Part shown: piece by piece, positions 19,576 to 28,366 of the stretch | How positions within the stretch are numbered: position 1 is the first letter of the stretch | Layout: every line of letters begins with the position of its first letter | NCBI GenBank assembly: GCA_002779605.1 | Contig: PEWE01000002.1 | Location: forward strand, 124,001 to 188,000 | Source of the DNA: Zetaproteobacteria bacterium CG06_land_8_20_14_3_00_59_53 | GTDB taxonomy: Bacteria; Pseudomonadota; Zetaproteobacteria; Mariprofundales; Mariprofundaceae | Length of the DNA stretch: 64,000 bases | Direction: 5' to 3' | Program-made: the position numbers and the translations under genes | Notes under the pieces: generated by a model | What the model was told of the DNA's origin: nothing | What the model saw: the letters and a program-made list of their open reading frames with translations, nothing else | The model's database searches: none

Positions 19576-19998
19576 TCAGGAAAGTGCGTCGTGGCCCTTG
19601 TCTATCAATTTGCAGATCAGGGAACCAATGGGGCGGGGTTTGGCGGGGGTTAGGGTCTGGCGCAGGTAGTCGGACACGGCGGTGAACGGGCTCGGCTCGG
19701 CGGTGAGTACCACCTCGATACCGCGATGCTGCATCTTATCGCTGAAGCTCTTCCCGGCGCTGGCGCCGATCATCACGCCGCAGGCCTCCAGCGGGTGCGG
19801 GGCATGGTCCTTGTAGTGGTGGAACACGAACTCTTTCGTCAGCTTCACGCGCTCCATCTCGTAGATATCGTAATTCTCCGATGTATCGGCGGGGCGGGCC
19901 TCGAAAACGATCCAGTCGGGACATTTGCCGATATGACCGGCCACATTCAGGCCGTCGCGGCTGGCAACCGCGATACGGAAGGAATCGCCCTTACTCAC
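19576..19998 (-). CDS. NifX/NifB-C-domain family protein at the end of the nifV operon
   Basis: The 140-residue protein belongs to the dinitrogenase iron-molybdenum cofactor family: RIAVASRDGLNVAGHIGKCPDWIVFEA at the N-terminus and ACGVMIGASAGKSFSDKMQHRGIEVVLT later. Members bind FeMo-co or NifB-co. The start is GTG at 19998, overlapping the nifM stop by eight bases (GTGAGTAA), which explains why no ATG is nearby. It is distinct from nifX (35657) and nifY (43859) and lacks the N-terminal domain of the latter. A role as cofactor carrier is inferred from family only. Confidence 0.8.
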   Translation of the reverse strand: MSKGDSFRIAVASRDGLNVAGHIGKCPDWIVFEARPADTSENYDIYEMERVKLTKEFVFHHYKDHAPHPLEACGVMIGASAGKSFSDKMQHRGIEVVLTAEPSPFTAVSDYLRQTLTPAKPRPIGSLICKLIDKGHDALS

Positions 19999-20827
19999 TG
20001 GCAAACAGGCTCCTGATCCATTGCTTCTGCGCGCTGCTTCTGCGCGATTGCAGCAGATGATCGCGGATGGAGTCCGCAGCTTCTTTAAGCGGGACGATGC
20101 CTGCCGGATGGATGCGCTCGCAACGCAGGATATGCATGCCGATCGGGGATTCGATGATGGCGCTGTCCTCCCCCTCCCCCATGGCGAACAGCATGCGATC
20201 CAGCTCGGCATACAACTTGCCCTGCGGCAATTTGCCGAGCACACCGCCTTCCAGTGCCGTGGGGCATTCGGAATGCTTCAGGGCAAGATCGGCAAAACTC
20301 CCGGGCCTGCCCTGCAACTCCCCGGCAATCTTCTTCAGGCGGGCGCGCACGGCCTTGCGACGGTTTTCGGGGAACTGCGTGTTGATGGTAATCAGGATAT
20401 GGCGCGCTTCGCGCAGCTCGTCGTGCGTGAACTTGTCCGGATTCGCCAGATAGAAGGCCTCGACATCGGCATCGCTCACCGTCACTGCCTCGGCTACGAC
20501 CTGCATGATCTTCTCCACGCGCAGCTTTTCCTCCACCGCCGATGTCAGCGTGGATTCGTTCATGCCGTTTTTGAGCAGGTCTTCGAGGAATGCGGTGTGG
20601 CTGTCGTAGGCGGCCCTCAGCCCCGCCAGAGCCTCATCCAGCTCTTCCTGCGTCACCCCGATGCCATCGGCTTCCCGCGATTCAAGGATGCGGGCCTGCA
20701 GCAGGCTTTCCTTGCCGGCCAGGGCCACGGCCTCCTGCCATTGCGCCTCGTCCAGCTCACTCGGGGCCTTACCGAACAACTGCGCTGCAGCATTGAGCAG
20801 CAGATAGGGATCCACGGCCTCAACCAT
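19991..20827 (-). CDS. nifM: NifM, peptidyl-prolyl isomerase needed for Fe protein maturation
   Basis: NifM helps NifH fold into an active dimer. The 278-residue protein has an N-terminal helical part and a C-terminal parvulin domain (EARHILITINTQFPENRRKAVRARLKKI, then FADLALKHSECPTALEGGVLGKLPQGKL and IGMHILRCERIHP). The ATG at 20827 overlaps nifZ by eight bases; the frame continues to 21022 in nifZ but that part looks like shadow sequence. Its presence in nifWZM order is as in Azotobacter and Klebsiella. Confidence 0.92.
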   Translation of the reverse strand: MVEAVDPYLLLNAAAQLFGKAPSELDEAQWQEAVALAGKESLLQARILESREADGIGVTQEELDEALAGLRAAYDSHTAFLEDLLKNGMNESTLTSAVEEKLRVEKIMQVVAEAVTVSDADVEAFYLANPDKFTHDELREARHILITINTQFPENRRKAVRARLKKIAGELQGRPGSFADLALKHSECPTALEGGVLGKLPQGKLYAELDRMLFAMGEGEDSAIIESPIGMHILRCERIHPAGIVPLKEAADSIRDHLLQSRRSSAQKQWIRSLFASE

Positions 20828-21329
20828 GCTCCGCCTCTTCTTCCGGCAGGGCCCGCGCCGCCAGCTTCTGGCGCTGCAACTCGCCGGGATTGGCGGTGTC
20901 TTCCTCAAGCGCCCTTTCCGGCACCAGCAGGGTGCGGCCCGGGAAGCGCACCTCGTAGGCCACGCCACCGGTACGGTTGCGCTCCACATAGAGGATTTCG
21001 CCGGAATCGCCCTTATCGACAATCACCTCGCCATAGATCGCCAACTGCATCCTGGCCAGCACCCGGTCGCGGAACTCGAACAGGCTGGGCACCCAATGAT
21101 CGCTGGCCGGAATCAATTCCTCCTGCCGGCAACCCACCACCCTGTCCTGATCGACGAAATGCACGGTGTAAATGATCTGATCCTGCAGAAAACTGCCGAC
21201 ATCGCGCACATGCCCGATACTCCCGCGGCGCACCAGCAGCTGACCGGTCTCAAGCCCCGGAAAGGTGCCGTCGTTGCGTACGTTGCGGATCACGCGCACC
21301 TCGTCGCCGAAATCGAACACCGGACGCAT
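20820..21329 (-). CDS. nifZ: NifZ, P-cluster maturation factor
   Basis: NifZ helps form the second P-cluster of NifDK. The 169-residue protein has the family core FDFGDEVRVIRNVRNDGTFPG, RRGSIGHVRDVGSFLQDQIIYTVHFVDQDRVVGCRQEEL near the N-terminus, an SH3-like barrel, and then a second half repeating the theme (ARMQLAIYGEVIVDKGDSGEI). It starts three bases after nifW. A second, short protein with the same core lies at 28082-28366. Confidence 0.93.
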   Translation of the reverse strand: MRPVFDFGDEVRVIRNVRNDGTFPGLETGQLLVRRGSIGHVRDVGSFLQDQIIYTVHFVDQDRVVGCRQEELIPASDHWVPSLFEFRDRVLARMQLAIYGEVIVDKGDSGEILYVERNRTGGVAYEVRFPGRTLLVPERALEEDTANPGELQRQKLAARALPEEEAEHG

Positions 21330-21332
21330 GCC

Positions 21333-21653
21333 TTAGCCCTTCAGCAAATCGTCCACCGAAACGAAGCTCGTCTGCGGCTCGTTCATGTGGAACACCTTGA
21401 ACACCTTTTCAGTCTGTGCATCGGATGCGACGAAATCGTCGTAGGCCTTGCTCAACAGCAGCTTGTGACGCGCGAATCGCTCGGCGGTGTCCAGCTCCGC
21501 CAGATCGGCCTCGCCGGAGAGATAGACGTGGAAGCGTTGCAGGATATGCAGACGGTTCACATGCACCACGGCCGGATCGTAAGCCACGGCGAAAAAATCG
21601 AGGAAATCCTCGGCGCTGCTCAATTCTTCCATGTCTTCTTCAAAATCTTCCAT
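21333..21653 (-). CDS. nifW: NifW, nitrogenase-stabilising protein
   Basis: The 106-residue protein has the helical NifW pattern: LSSAEDFLDFFAVAYDPAVVHVNRLHILQRFHVYL, followed by KLLLSKAYDDFVASDAQTEKVFKVF. NifW associates with MoFe protein and is linked to protection from oxygen. The N-terminus is very acidic. The gene lies between the TPR gene and nifZ, with AAAAGGAG before the ATG. Confidence 0.92.
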   Translation of the reverse strand: MEDFEEDMEELSSAEDFLDFFAVAYDPAVVHVNRLHILQRFHVYLSGEADLAELDTAERFARHKLLLSKAYDDFVASDAQTEKVFKVFHMNEPQTSFVSVDDLLKG

Positions 21654-21685
21654 ATCCGACTCCTTTTATACCTTATGCATCCGAA

Positions 21686-22237
21686 TCACGTATCCCACCG
21701 GTCCACCACCTGCAGAATGCCGCGCACGCCAAGACGGTCCCCGGCATCCAGATCCAGCACCTTCCTGAGACGCTGATGGCCCTCATCCCATCGCCCTGTG
21801 CGCAGGCAGATGAATCCGGCACCCTTGAGGGCCATCAGGTAGTAGCGCACGCGTGCCATATTCGACCCGCTGGCTTTCAGGGCTTGTAGCGAAACATCAC
21901 GCCAGTCACCGTCGTATCCGAGTTCCCGACCGCTGACAGCAATGGTCTCATCGGCCACTTCCAGCGCCTCGTTCAGGCGATGCTGGTAGTAGTAATAGCG
22001 GTACAGCGCCACATGCACGACCGGATGCTCCGGCTGTTCCTTGTAGGCGGTCTGCAGCAGGGTTTCCGCCTCAGGCTCGCCGTAGGACTCTGCGGCCAGC
22101 CTGATCAGCTCCTCCACGTGACCGGGCAGCGGCTGATCGAAATACAGCTCCTGCGTGTCCATCTTCAGCAGGTCGGTCTGCACAAGCTCCGATTCGTTCT
22201 GACCGGCTACGCGCTGCAATGCTTTCACTGTACTCAT
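21686..22237 (-). CDS. Tetratricopeptide-like protein of the nif operon
   Basis: The 183-residue protein is helical with TPR-like pairs: PGHVEELIRLAAESYGEPEAETLLQTAYKEQPEHPVVHVALYRYYYYQHRLNEALEVADETI, then ALKGAGFICLRTGRWDEGHQRLRKVLDLDAGDRLG. Similar small TPR genes occur beside nifV/cysE/nifW in other proteobacteria, but no function is established that I know. A scaffolding role during maturation is only a guess. The ATG at 22237 overlaps the cysE stop by one base. Confidence 0.75.
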   Translation of the reverse strand: MSTVKALQRVAGQNESELVQTDLLKMDTQELYFDQPLPGHVEELIRLAAESYGEPEAETLLQTAYKEQPEHPVVHVALYRYYYYQHRLNEALEVADETIAVSGRELGYDGDWRDVSLQALKASGSNMARVRYYLMALKGAGFICLRTGRWDEGHQRLRKVLDLDAGDRLGVRGILQVVDRWDT

Positions 22238-22998
22238 CAGGCCGCCTCCTTCACCGGGTGAACCTCGCATACCAGTCCGGTCTCGCAGGCGGCGCAGCGA
22301 TCCCGGCTGCCGACACCCACGGTGTCGCTGCCCAGCCGGGCCAGCTCCCCTTCCATCTGCTCGATACGCTCCAGCAGACATGACATGGCACGGCCCACCG
22401 GATCGGGAATCAGATGGTGATCCAGATCGATACCGAAGGGATTGGGATGACCGGCCGTCTTCACCTGCACCACCTTGCCGGGGATACCGACCACGGTGCA
22501 GCCGGCCGGCACATCCTCGATGACCACCGAATTGGCCCCGACACGCGCCCTGGCATGCACGGTGATCGGGCCGAGAATCTTCGCCCCTGCACCCACCATC
22601 ACGCCGTGGCCCAGCGTGGGATGGCGCTTGCCCTTGTTCCAGCTGGTACCGCCCAGCGTGACTCCGTGATACAGCGTCACCTCGCGGCCGATCTCGGCGG
22701 TTTCCCCGATCACCACGCAGGCACCGTGATCGATGAAAAAACGCCGCCCGATGGTTGCACCCGGATGAATGTCCACATTGGTGAGCGCGCGCGCCACGAA
22801 GGAAATAAAACGAGCGGAAAGCCGCCAGCCGCGATGCCACAGACGATTGGCTATGCGGTGCATGATCACCGCATGCACGCCCGGATAGGTGAGCAGCACC
22901 TCGATCGTGGTTCGCGCCGCCGGATCGCGCTCGAACACGCATCCGACATCCTCTTTGAGTAGCTTGAACAGGCTCATCCTGCGACGTTGAGCTGCCAT
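22237..22998 (-). CDS. cysE: Serine O-acetyltransferase, nif-linked
   Basis: The enzyme makes O-acetylserine for cysteine synthesis, raising cysteine supply for NifS during Fe-S cluster building. The protein is about 253 residues from the ATG at 22998, which overlaps the nifV stop as TGATG. It has the N-terminal helical domain and then hexapeptide repeats ([57 protein letters not shown]). The tail carries [10 protein letters not shown], a short cysteine pair group of unknown role. In Azotobacter the nif copy is called cysE1 or nifP. Confidence 0.92.
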   Translation of the reverse strand: MAAQRRRMSLFKLLKEDVGCVFERDPAARTTIEVLLTYPGVHAVIMHRIANRLWHRGWRLSARFISFVARALTNVDIHPGATIGRRFFIDHGACVVIGETAEIGREVTLYHGVTLGGTSWNKGKRHPTLGHGVMVGAGAKILGPITVHARARVGANSVVIEDVPAGCTVVGIPGKVVQVKTAGHPNPFGIDLDHHLIPDPVGRAMSCLLERIEQMEGELARLGSDTVGVGSRDRCAACETGLVCEVHPVKEAA

Positions 22999-24164
22999 CA
23001 GCTCACCGCCTTGTTGCATGCCTGATGCGACATCGCATAAAGACTCAGCAGGTCGCTGGCTGTCGGGGTCCGTTTGCTGGTGGTGACAAAGCCGCGCACC
23101 AGATGCAGTAGCGGCGCGATCTCGCTGCTGTGCAACTCGATCCCGATGCGACTGTAGGCATATTGCACACCCCGGCTGCCGGAATGTTTGCCGAGCACCA
23201 GCGCATGCTCGCGCCCCAGCTCGGCCGGATCGATACCCTGATAGTTCAGCGGATCCTTGAGCAGCCCGTCCACATGGATACCGGCCTCATGGGTGAACAC
23301 GCCCTCACCGACCAGACTCTTCTGCCAGGACAGCTTGCGCCCCGAGGCGCCCTCGACAAAGGCAGAGAGTGTCGAGAAGCCTTTCAGCGACACACCCGTA
23401 TCCAGCCCGTAAAGATGTTTCAGACCGGCGGCGACCTCTTCCAGCGGGGCGTTGCCGGCGCGCTCGCCAAGTCCATTGACCGTGGTATTGATATGCGTGG
23501 CACCGGAAACGGCGGCGGCCAGCGAATTCGCCGTGGCCAGTCCGAGATCGTCATGCGCATGCATCTCGATCTGCATATCGCTGTGCTCGCGCAACTGCCT
23601 GATGCGTGCGGCCACACCGAACGGTTCCATGATGCCGACGGTATCGGCAAAGCGGAAACGCGCTGCCCCGGCTTCGGCGGCCACCTCCATCACGCGCAGC
23701 AGGAAATCCTGATCGGCACGCGAGGCATCCTCGCCGCCGATGCATACCTCCATGCCCATATCCAGTGCGCGCTTCACATGACGCGGAATGGCGGCCAGCA
23801 CCTGCTCTCTAGTTTTACCGATCTTGCGACTGATCTGCTGGTCGGACACCGGAATCGATAGATCCACCATGTCCACATCCAGACCCGCACAGGCATCCAG
23901 ATCGCCGTCGCACATGCGGCACCACACCAGCAGGCGCGCATCCAGATGCAGCGCGGACAGCACACGGATGCTCTCCTGCTCTTCCTCGCCCATGGCGGGG
24001 ATGCCGACTTCCAGCTCCGGCACACCGAGGGCTGCCAGCCCGCGGGCGATGGTGAGCTTTTCCTCCAGCGAAAAGGCCACGCCGGCCGACTGTTCGCCAT
24101 CACGCAGCGTGGTGTCGTCGATGATGATATGGGCGGTATCGGGCCTGTTGATGGAGGTAGCCAT
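22998..24164 (-). CDS. nifV: NifV, homocitrate synthase
   Basis: NifV condenses acetyl-CoA and 2-oxoglutarate to homocitrate, the organic ligand of FeMo-co. The 388-residue protein has the DRE-TIM barrel motif [12 protein letters not shown], the metal ligands in MHAHDDLG and the second signature [21 protein letters not shown]. The ATG at 24164 is the only reasonable start; an in-frame TTG at 24179 is possible. A sigma-54 promoter just upstream predicts a transcription start on this ATG. It heads the nifV-cysE-TPR-nifW-nifZ-nifM-nifX-like operon. Confidence 0.95.
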   Translation of the reverse strand: MATSINRPDTAHIIIDDTTLRDGEQSAGVAFSLEEKLTIARGLAALGVPELEVGIPAMGEEEQESIRVLSALHLDARLLVWCRMCDGDLDACAGLDVDMVDLSIPVSDQQISRKIGKTREQVLAAIPRHVKRALDMGMEVCIGGEDASRADQDFLLRVMEVAAEAGAARFRFADTVGIMEPFGVAARIRQLREHSDMQIEMHAHDDLGLATANSLAAAVSGATHINTTVNGLGERAGNAPLEEVAAGLKHLYGLDTGVSLKGFSTLSAFVEGASGRKLSWQKSLVGEGVFTHEAGIHVDGLLKDPLNYQGIDPAELGREHALVLGKHSGSRGVQYAYSRIGIELHSSEIAPLLHLVRGFVTTSKRTPTASDLLSLYAMSHQACNKAVS

Positions 24165-24174
24165 GCCCTTGTAT

Positions 24175-24190
24175 GGCAACCTTCATGCCA
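24175..24190 (-). promoter_or_regulatory. Sigma-54 promoter of the nifV operon
   Basis: TGGCATGAAGGTTGCC on the minus strand fits GG-N10-GC. Counting 12 bases from the -12 C places the transcription start at 24164, the A of the ATG. It also has an internal inverted repeat TGGCA-N7-TGCCA. Confidence 0.7.
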
Positions 24191-24262
24191 TTGCGTGATG
24201 CCTTTTTTTTCAATGGTTTAGCGAATCCGTGTCGCAAGCGCAGCCGACACATTGCACGCCTT

Positions 24263-24278
24263 TGTCGGCTTTGCGACA
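24263..24278. promoter_or_regulatory. NifA upstream activator site (nifV)
   Basis: On the plus strand TGTCGGCTTTGCGACA, a TGT-N10-ACA site, about 105 bp upstream of the predicted nifV start. A related sequence with 14 spacer bases lies at 24230-24249 and is not a standard site. Confidence 0.72.
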
Positions 24279-24445
24279 AGCCACCGTTCGCTTTCCGGAA
24301 CGGGCTTGCCACCAGCCTGATTGAAAACCGGTCCCGGCGTCACTATTCTCGGATGAACAATATCAAACAGCCTGGGAGGAATAACGATTCCACGATCTGA
24401 ATCCAACCCGGATTCTCGAAATCCGGCCTTGCGTTGATCCTGTCC

Positions 24446-25102
24446 ATGATGACAGCCATGCTCGAAATGTTTCCACCCTGGCCGCTGTTCTCCGCATTTC
24501 TTGTCGCGAGTTTGGTCCTCGCTGTCACACCCGGCCCCGGCGTTCTCTACATCCTCACCCGCACCCTTGCCCAGGGCCGCCGCCACGGCTTACTGTCGGT
24601 TGCCGGAATCGCCCTCGGCAACCTCGGCAATGTTCTCGCCGCTTCAGTTGGCCTTGCCGCCATATTCGCCGTTTCCTCGCCGAGCTTCACTGTCGTCAAG
24701 TACGCCGGCGCTCTCTACCTTGTCTACCTCGGCGTGCAAATGCTCCGCTCCCCGACACTTGAGTATCCTGCCGCCGTGTCGTCTGCATGGCCGCCGAATC
24801 GTGTTTTCCGCGACGGCTTTATCGTCGCCCTGCTCAACCCCAAGACGACGCTCTTCTTTGCGGCGTTCCTGCCGCAATTTCTGAACCCCGGCGCCCCGAC
24901 GATGATTCAGGGAATAGCGCTGGGTTCCCTTTTCGTTGCAATCGCCACAGTCACGGACAGCGCCTATGCCCTGGCCGCCGCTGCAGTCGCAACCAAGCTG
25001 GGCTCCAACGCTTTTCGCATGACGGGCCACCGTCTCGCTGGCGTCACGTTTATCGGTCTCGGCGTCTTAACCGCACTTACGGGGTCGCGCACCGGAAAAT
25101 AG
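24446..25102 (+). CDS. LysE/RhtB family amino-acid exporter
   Basis: The 218-residue membrane protein has six hydrophobic segments and the family N-terminus LVLAVTPGPGVLYILTRTL, followed by GLLSVAGIALGNL and the central block RDGFIVALLNPKTTLFFAAFLPQF. Members export amino acids or homoserine lactones. It is the only transport gene of this type in the nif island, divergent from nifV, with codon use (many CGC, GCC and TCC) that looks less like the neighbours. The start may also be at 24434 (TTG) or a later ATG. A link to nitrogen fixation is not evident. Confidence 0.85.
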   Translation: MMTAMLEMFPPWPLFSAFLVASLVLAVTPGPGVLYILTRTLAQGRRHGLLSVAGIALGNLGNVLAASVGLAAIFAVSSPSFTVVKYAGALYLVYLGVQMLRSPTLEYPAAVSSAWPPNRVFRDGFIVALLNPKTTLFFAAFLPQFLNPGAPTMIQGIALGSLFVAIATVTDSAYALAAAAVATKLGSNAFRMTGHRLAGVTFIGLGVLTALTGSRTGK

Positions 25103-25210
25103 GCCTGACCCGACATGCCGGATGGATACCATTGCCCGGTCAGATTGGTGCGTGCCGGCCCCTGTCCTGACCCGGGGCTTACAGAGAAAATGTTGCTGAG
25201 AAAACCCGAA

Positions 25211-25243
25211 TCAACAAGAAAGCCCGCCGGTATCCGGCGGGCT
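25211..25243 (-). terminator. Probable terminator after nifS
   Basis: AGCCCGCCGG-TAT-CCGGCGGGCT is a perfect 10 bp stem. On the minus strand it is followed by TTCTTGTTG, a modest T-rich tract, 67 bases after the nifS stop. Confidence 0.7.
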
Positions 25244-25248
25244 ATAGG

Positions 25249-25295
25249 GTGTGAAGCTGGGCAGAGGATGGAGGGTAAGCCCGGACGCTTCACAC
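25249..25295. repeat. Inverted repeat between nifS and its terminator
   Basis: GTGTGAAGC at 25249-25257 pairs with GCTTCACAC at 25287-25295 across a 29-base loop. It lies in the 3' untranslated part of the iscA-nifU-nifS message just before the terminator. Confidence 0.5.
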
Positions 25296-25309
25296 GTTCG
25301 GTGATCACG

Positions 25310-26557
25310 CTATGCGTAGGTCGGCGCGAACAGCCTCTCCGGATCCTCGATCGGACCGTCCTCACCCCAGTAGGGCGAGAGTTTGCGCAGCTGCGCCACA
25401 ATCGGCGGTACGGCCGCGATGACGCGTTCCACCTCTTGCATCGTGTTGTAGCAGGAGAAGGAGAAACGGATCGTGCCGTGCGCTGCGGTGTAAGGAATGC
25501 CCATGGCCATCATCACATGCGAGGGCTCCAGTGAACCGGAGGTGCAGGCCGAGCCGGAGGACGCGGCGATACCCGCCTTGTTGAGCAGCATCAGGATGGC
25601 CTCTCCCTCGATGTATTCGAAGGCGATGTTGCAGGTGTTCGGCAGCCGGTTTTCCACATCCCCGGTCGGGAAGCAATGCGGCACGGCTGCGAGGATGCCC
25701 TCCTGCAGACGGTCACGCATGGCTTTAACCACGGTGTTCTCGTATTCCATCTTTTCGGCAGCCAACTCGCAGGCCTTGCCCAGGGCGACGATGGAGGCGA
25801 CGTTCTCGGTGCCGGCTCGACGCCCGCGTTCCTGATGCCCGCCGCGCAGCAACGGACGGAATCGCGTGCCGCGCTTGAGATAGAGCACGCCCACACCCTT
25901 CGGGGCATGCAGCTTGTGACCGGAGAGCGACAGCATGTCGATATCGCTGTCGGCCAGCATCATCGGGACCTTTCCGACAGCCTGCACCGCATCGGTATGG
26001 AACATCACGCCGGCATCACGAGCCATCGTGGCCATCTTCTCGACCGGGAAGATCGTGCCGGTTTCGTTGTTCGCCCACATCACCGAGACGATGGCGATAT
26101 GCTCGCCGCGTTCTTCCAGCAGATCGGCATACACATCCAGATCCAGACGTCCCTTGCCGTCCACCTTCAGCCAGTGAACGGTGTATCCGTCCTTTTCCAG
26201 GTATTCGCACAGCGAGAGCACCGCAGGATGCTCGACCACCGTGGTGATGATCTCCTTGCGCTCAGGCTGAGCCTTCAGGGCAGAAAGGATGGCCGTGGAA
26301 TCGGACTCGGTACCGCATGCAGTAAACACGATTTCCGAATCGTGCTCGGCACCCAGCAGGGCCTGCACCTGCTGGCGGGCTTTTTTGATACTGCGGCCGA
26401 CATTGTTGCCGAAGCTATGGATGGACGAAGGATTGCCGAACTGCACGGTGAAGAACGGCAGCATCTCCTCCACCACGACCGGATCGACCATGGTGGTGGC
26501 ATTGTTATCAAGATAAACGTCGCTCAGGCCGCTGGTGTTCTGGGTTGGAGGTGTCAT
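25310..26557 (-). CDS. nifS: NifS, cysteine desulfurase
   Basis: NifS takes sulfur from cysteine for cluster assembly on NifU. The 415-residue protein is PLP-dependent: VYLDNNATT at the start, the PLP lysine in [13 protein letters not shown], the RAGTENV block, and the persulfide cysteine in [14 protein letters not shown]. The ATG at 26557 overlaps the nifU stop as ATGA and has GGAGGTG upstream. About 25 residues beyond the usual NifS end are present. It is the last gene of the iscA-nifU-nifS operon. Confidence 0.95.
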   Translation of the reverse strand: MTPPTQNTSGLSDVYLDNNATTMVDPVVVEEMLPFFTVQFGNPSSIHSFGNNVGRSIKKARQQVQALLGAEHDSEIVFTACGTESDSTAILSALKAQPERKEIITTVVEHPAVLSLCEYLEKDGYTVHWLKVDGKGRLDLDVYADLLEERGEHIAIVSVMWANNETGTIFPVEKMATMARDAGVMFHTDAVQAVGKVPMMLADSDIDMLSLSGHKLHAPKGVGVLYLKRGTRFRPLLRGGHQERGRRAGTENVASIVALGKACELAAEKMEYENTVVKAMRDRLQEGILAAVPHCFPTGDVENRLPNTCNIAFEYIEGEAILMLLNKAGIAASSGSACTSGSLEPSHVMMAMGIPYTAAHGTIRFSFSCYNTMQEVERVIAAVPPIVAQLRKLSPYWGEDGPIEDPERLFAPTYA

Positions 26558-27480
26558 GCCGGCACCTCCAGCTTCACCGTGGCGGATGCCGGCTTCTCGG
26601 CAGGCACAGGCACCACGCGTATGAATTCGCCGAGATCCTCCATCATCTGCTGCTGGATGCCGCTGACCGTCAGGCTGGCCATCTGGCAGCCGGAACATGC
26701 GCCGACCAGATTGACGAACACCGTATCGCCATCCACATCCACCAGCGTCACATCGCCGCGGTCGCGTTGCAGCTGCGGGCGCACCGCTTCAATCACACGC
26801 TCGATGCGCTTGATGCGCTCGATATTGCTCAGGCCCTTGCCCGGCACCTTCGGCTTCTCTTTATCCGCATGCAGCTTCTGACGGGAAGCGCGGGCATTGA
26901 AGGCCTCGCCGGTTTCGGCCAGAACGCGGGTAAGAATCTCTTCGATACCTTCATGACAAGCCGAGCAGCCACCGCCTGCCTTGGTGTAGTTGGTCACGTC
27001 CTCGACGGTACGCAGGTTGTTGGCGCGCACGGTTTCCTCGATCATCACCGCATCCACGGCGAAGCACTTGCAGATCAGCGCGCCTTCTTCATGATCGTCA
27101 CGCCATACCTCGCCGCGATAATTGGCCACGGCGGCCTGCAGGGCCTCGCGTCCCATCACCGAGCAATGCATCTTCTCCGGCGGCAGGCCGTCGAGTTCAT
27201 TGGCGATATCCTGATTGGTCACCAGCAGGGCTTCATCGAGGGTTTTGCCCTTGATGATTTCTGTGAGCACGGAGGATGAAGCAATGGCCGAGCCGCAACC
27301 GAAGGTCTGGAAGGCCGCGTCCTGAATAATCTCGGTATCCTTATCGACCTTCAGGGTCAGACGCAGCGCGTCACCGCACTGGATCGAACCGACATCGCCG
27401 ATGGCGTCGGGCTCCTCCATCACACGGGCGTTCCGGGGATTGAAAAAATGCTCTTTAACTGTTTCTGAATAGTCCCACAT
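26554..27480 (-). CDS. nifU: NifU, Fe-S cluster scaffold
   Basis: The 308-residue protein has the full three-domain form: an IscU-like N-terminal domain with cluster cysteines in [15 protein letters not shown] and MHCSVMG; a central 2Fe-2S Bfd-like domain [13 protein letters not shown] to [10 protein letters not shown]; and a C-terminal NFU domain with [12 protein letters not shown]. It provides 4Fe-4S clusters to NifH and NifB. The ATG at 27480 follows GGAGGTGTTCC; the frame extends upstream into the spacer without support. Confidence 0.95.
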   Translation of the reverse strand: MWDYSETVKEHFFNPRNARVMEEPDAIGDVGSIQCGDALRLTLKVDKDTEIIQDAAFQTFGCGSAIASSSVLTEIIKGKTLDEALLVTNQDIANELDGLPPEKMHCSVMGREALQAAVANYRGEVWRDDHEEGALICKCFAVDAVMIEETVRANNLRTVEDVTNYTKAGGGCSACHEGIEEILTRVLAETGEAFNARASRQKLHADKEKPKVPGKGLSNIERIKRIERVIEAVRPQLQRDRGDVTLVDVDGDTVFVNLVGACSGCQMASLTVSGIQQQMMEDLGEFIRVVPVPAEKPASATVKLEVPA

Positions 27481-27521
27481 GGAACACCTCCGTTGATGGT
27501 TTGTTGCTGGTTGTGATGCGA

Positions 27522-27845
27522 TCAGGCACTGAACGACTTGCCGCAAGAGCAACCGTTCTTGGCATTCGGATTGGAGAACTTGAAACCGGAACCCTCGAAG
27601 GACTCGACGAAATCGATGGTCACGCCATCAACCTGGCAAAGGCTCTCGGGATCGACGAATACCGACACGCCGTTGCAGTCCAGCACGGTATCGGTTTCGA
27701 CAGCGGCCTCTTCCAGACGCATGCCGTACTCCAGCCCCGAGCAGCCGCCGCCCTGGACCCGGATACGCAAACCGGTCAGCGGTTTGTCGGCACTGTTGAT
27801 GAACTTTTTCACGGCGCTTGCCGCACTGTCGGTCAGGGTAATCAT
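27522..27845 (-). CDS. iscA: IscA/HesB-type cluster carrier, nif-linked
   Basis: The 107-residue A-type carrier has the three conserved cysteines in [10 protein letters not shown] (Cys35) and NGCSCGKSF (Cys99, Cys101). It leads the iscA-nifU-nifS operon, as IscAnif does in Azotobacter, and is preceded by a well-matched sigma-54 promoter and NifA site. GGAGGCAG is before the ATG. It likely stores or transfers clusters to nitrogenase proteins. Confidence 0.93.
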   Translation of the reverse strand: MITLTDSAASAVKKFINSADKPLTGLRIRVQGGGCSGLEYGMRLEEAAVETDTVLDCNGVSVFVDPESLCQVDGVTIDFVESFEGSGFKFSNPNAKNGCSCGKSFSA

Positions 27846-27918
27846 GATCTGCCTCCTGGGCTTGTTCGTCTCGCGCGGCTTGGCTCATGCCTTGCGTTGC
27901 TATTCATGCAAGCCTGAG

Positions 27919-27934
27919 TGCAAAGCCGGTGCCA
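27919..27934 (-). promoter_or_regulatory. Sigma-54 promoter of iscA-nifU-nifS
   Basis: TGGCACCGGCTTTGCA on the minus strand is a perfect match to TGGCAC-N5-TTGCA. The predicted start at 27908 gives a 63-base leader. Confidence 0.88.
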
Positions 27935-28030
27935 CACTGCGCAACATGAGCCAACCTGCCGGAACACAAGGACTTTTTATATCGGCACGACGATTTTTGT
28001 CGGGTCGCAAAGATCACCACGACGCGCATT

Positions 28031-28046
28031 TGTGCGTTTTACTACA
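28031..28046. promoter_or_regulatory. NifA upstream activator site (iscA operon)
   Basis: TGTGCGTTTTACTACA is a TGT-N10-ACA site 130 bp upstream of the iscA start. It also lies 36 bp before the divergent gene at 28082, for which I see no -24/-12 promoter. Confidence 0.7.
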
Positions 28047-28081
28047 ATCAACAGGGGAGCGTTTCCCTGAGAGGAGTACCC

Positions 28082-28366
28082 ATGACAAAACAACAGCCCC
28101 GGATCGATTCTGTCGGCCTCGAACAACTTCAACCGGGCGACATCATCTACGCCGCCACCGATATCTATAACGACGGCTCAATCCCGGACATGCCTGAAAA
28201 AGAGATCATCGCCAGCGCCGGCACGCGCGGTGTGCTGATCAACACCGGTCATCTGGCAGAGGATGAGTCGCAGGCCATCTTTCTTGTGCGCTTCGAGGAC
28301 GGCCATAGCAGGCTCAGCCCCGCCATCGGATGCTGGCCTCAGGAGCTGACGGGCACGCCCGGCTGA
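28082..28366 (+). CDS. Short NifZ-like protein
   Basis: The 94-residue protein begins LQPGDIIYAATDIYNDGSIPDMPE, then AGTRGVLINTGHL, AIFLVRFEDG and GCWPQEL. This order (G-D-x-V, x-N-D-G-x-x-P, G-T-R-G, then a strand ending near E-E-L) follows the core of NifZ, but it is about half as long as the true nifZ at 20820 and diverged. It starts the SagB-Rieske module and its stop overlaps the next start as TGATG, so it is co-translated with the nitroreductase. Its role is unknown. Confidence 0.7.
   Translation: MTKQQPRIDSVGLEQLQPGDIIYAATDIYNDGSIPDMPEKEIIASAGTRGVLINTGHLAEDESQAIFLVRFEDGHSRLSPAIGCWPQELTGTPG

Noticed and set aside
24230-24249. TGT-N14-ACA sequence upstream of nifV
   Set aside because: It resembles a NifA site but the spacer is 14 rather than 10 bases; the exact site at 24263-24278 is sufficient.
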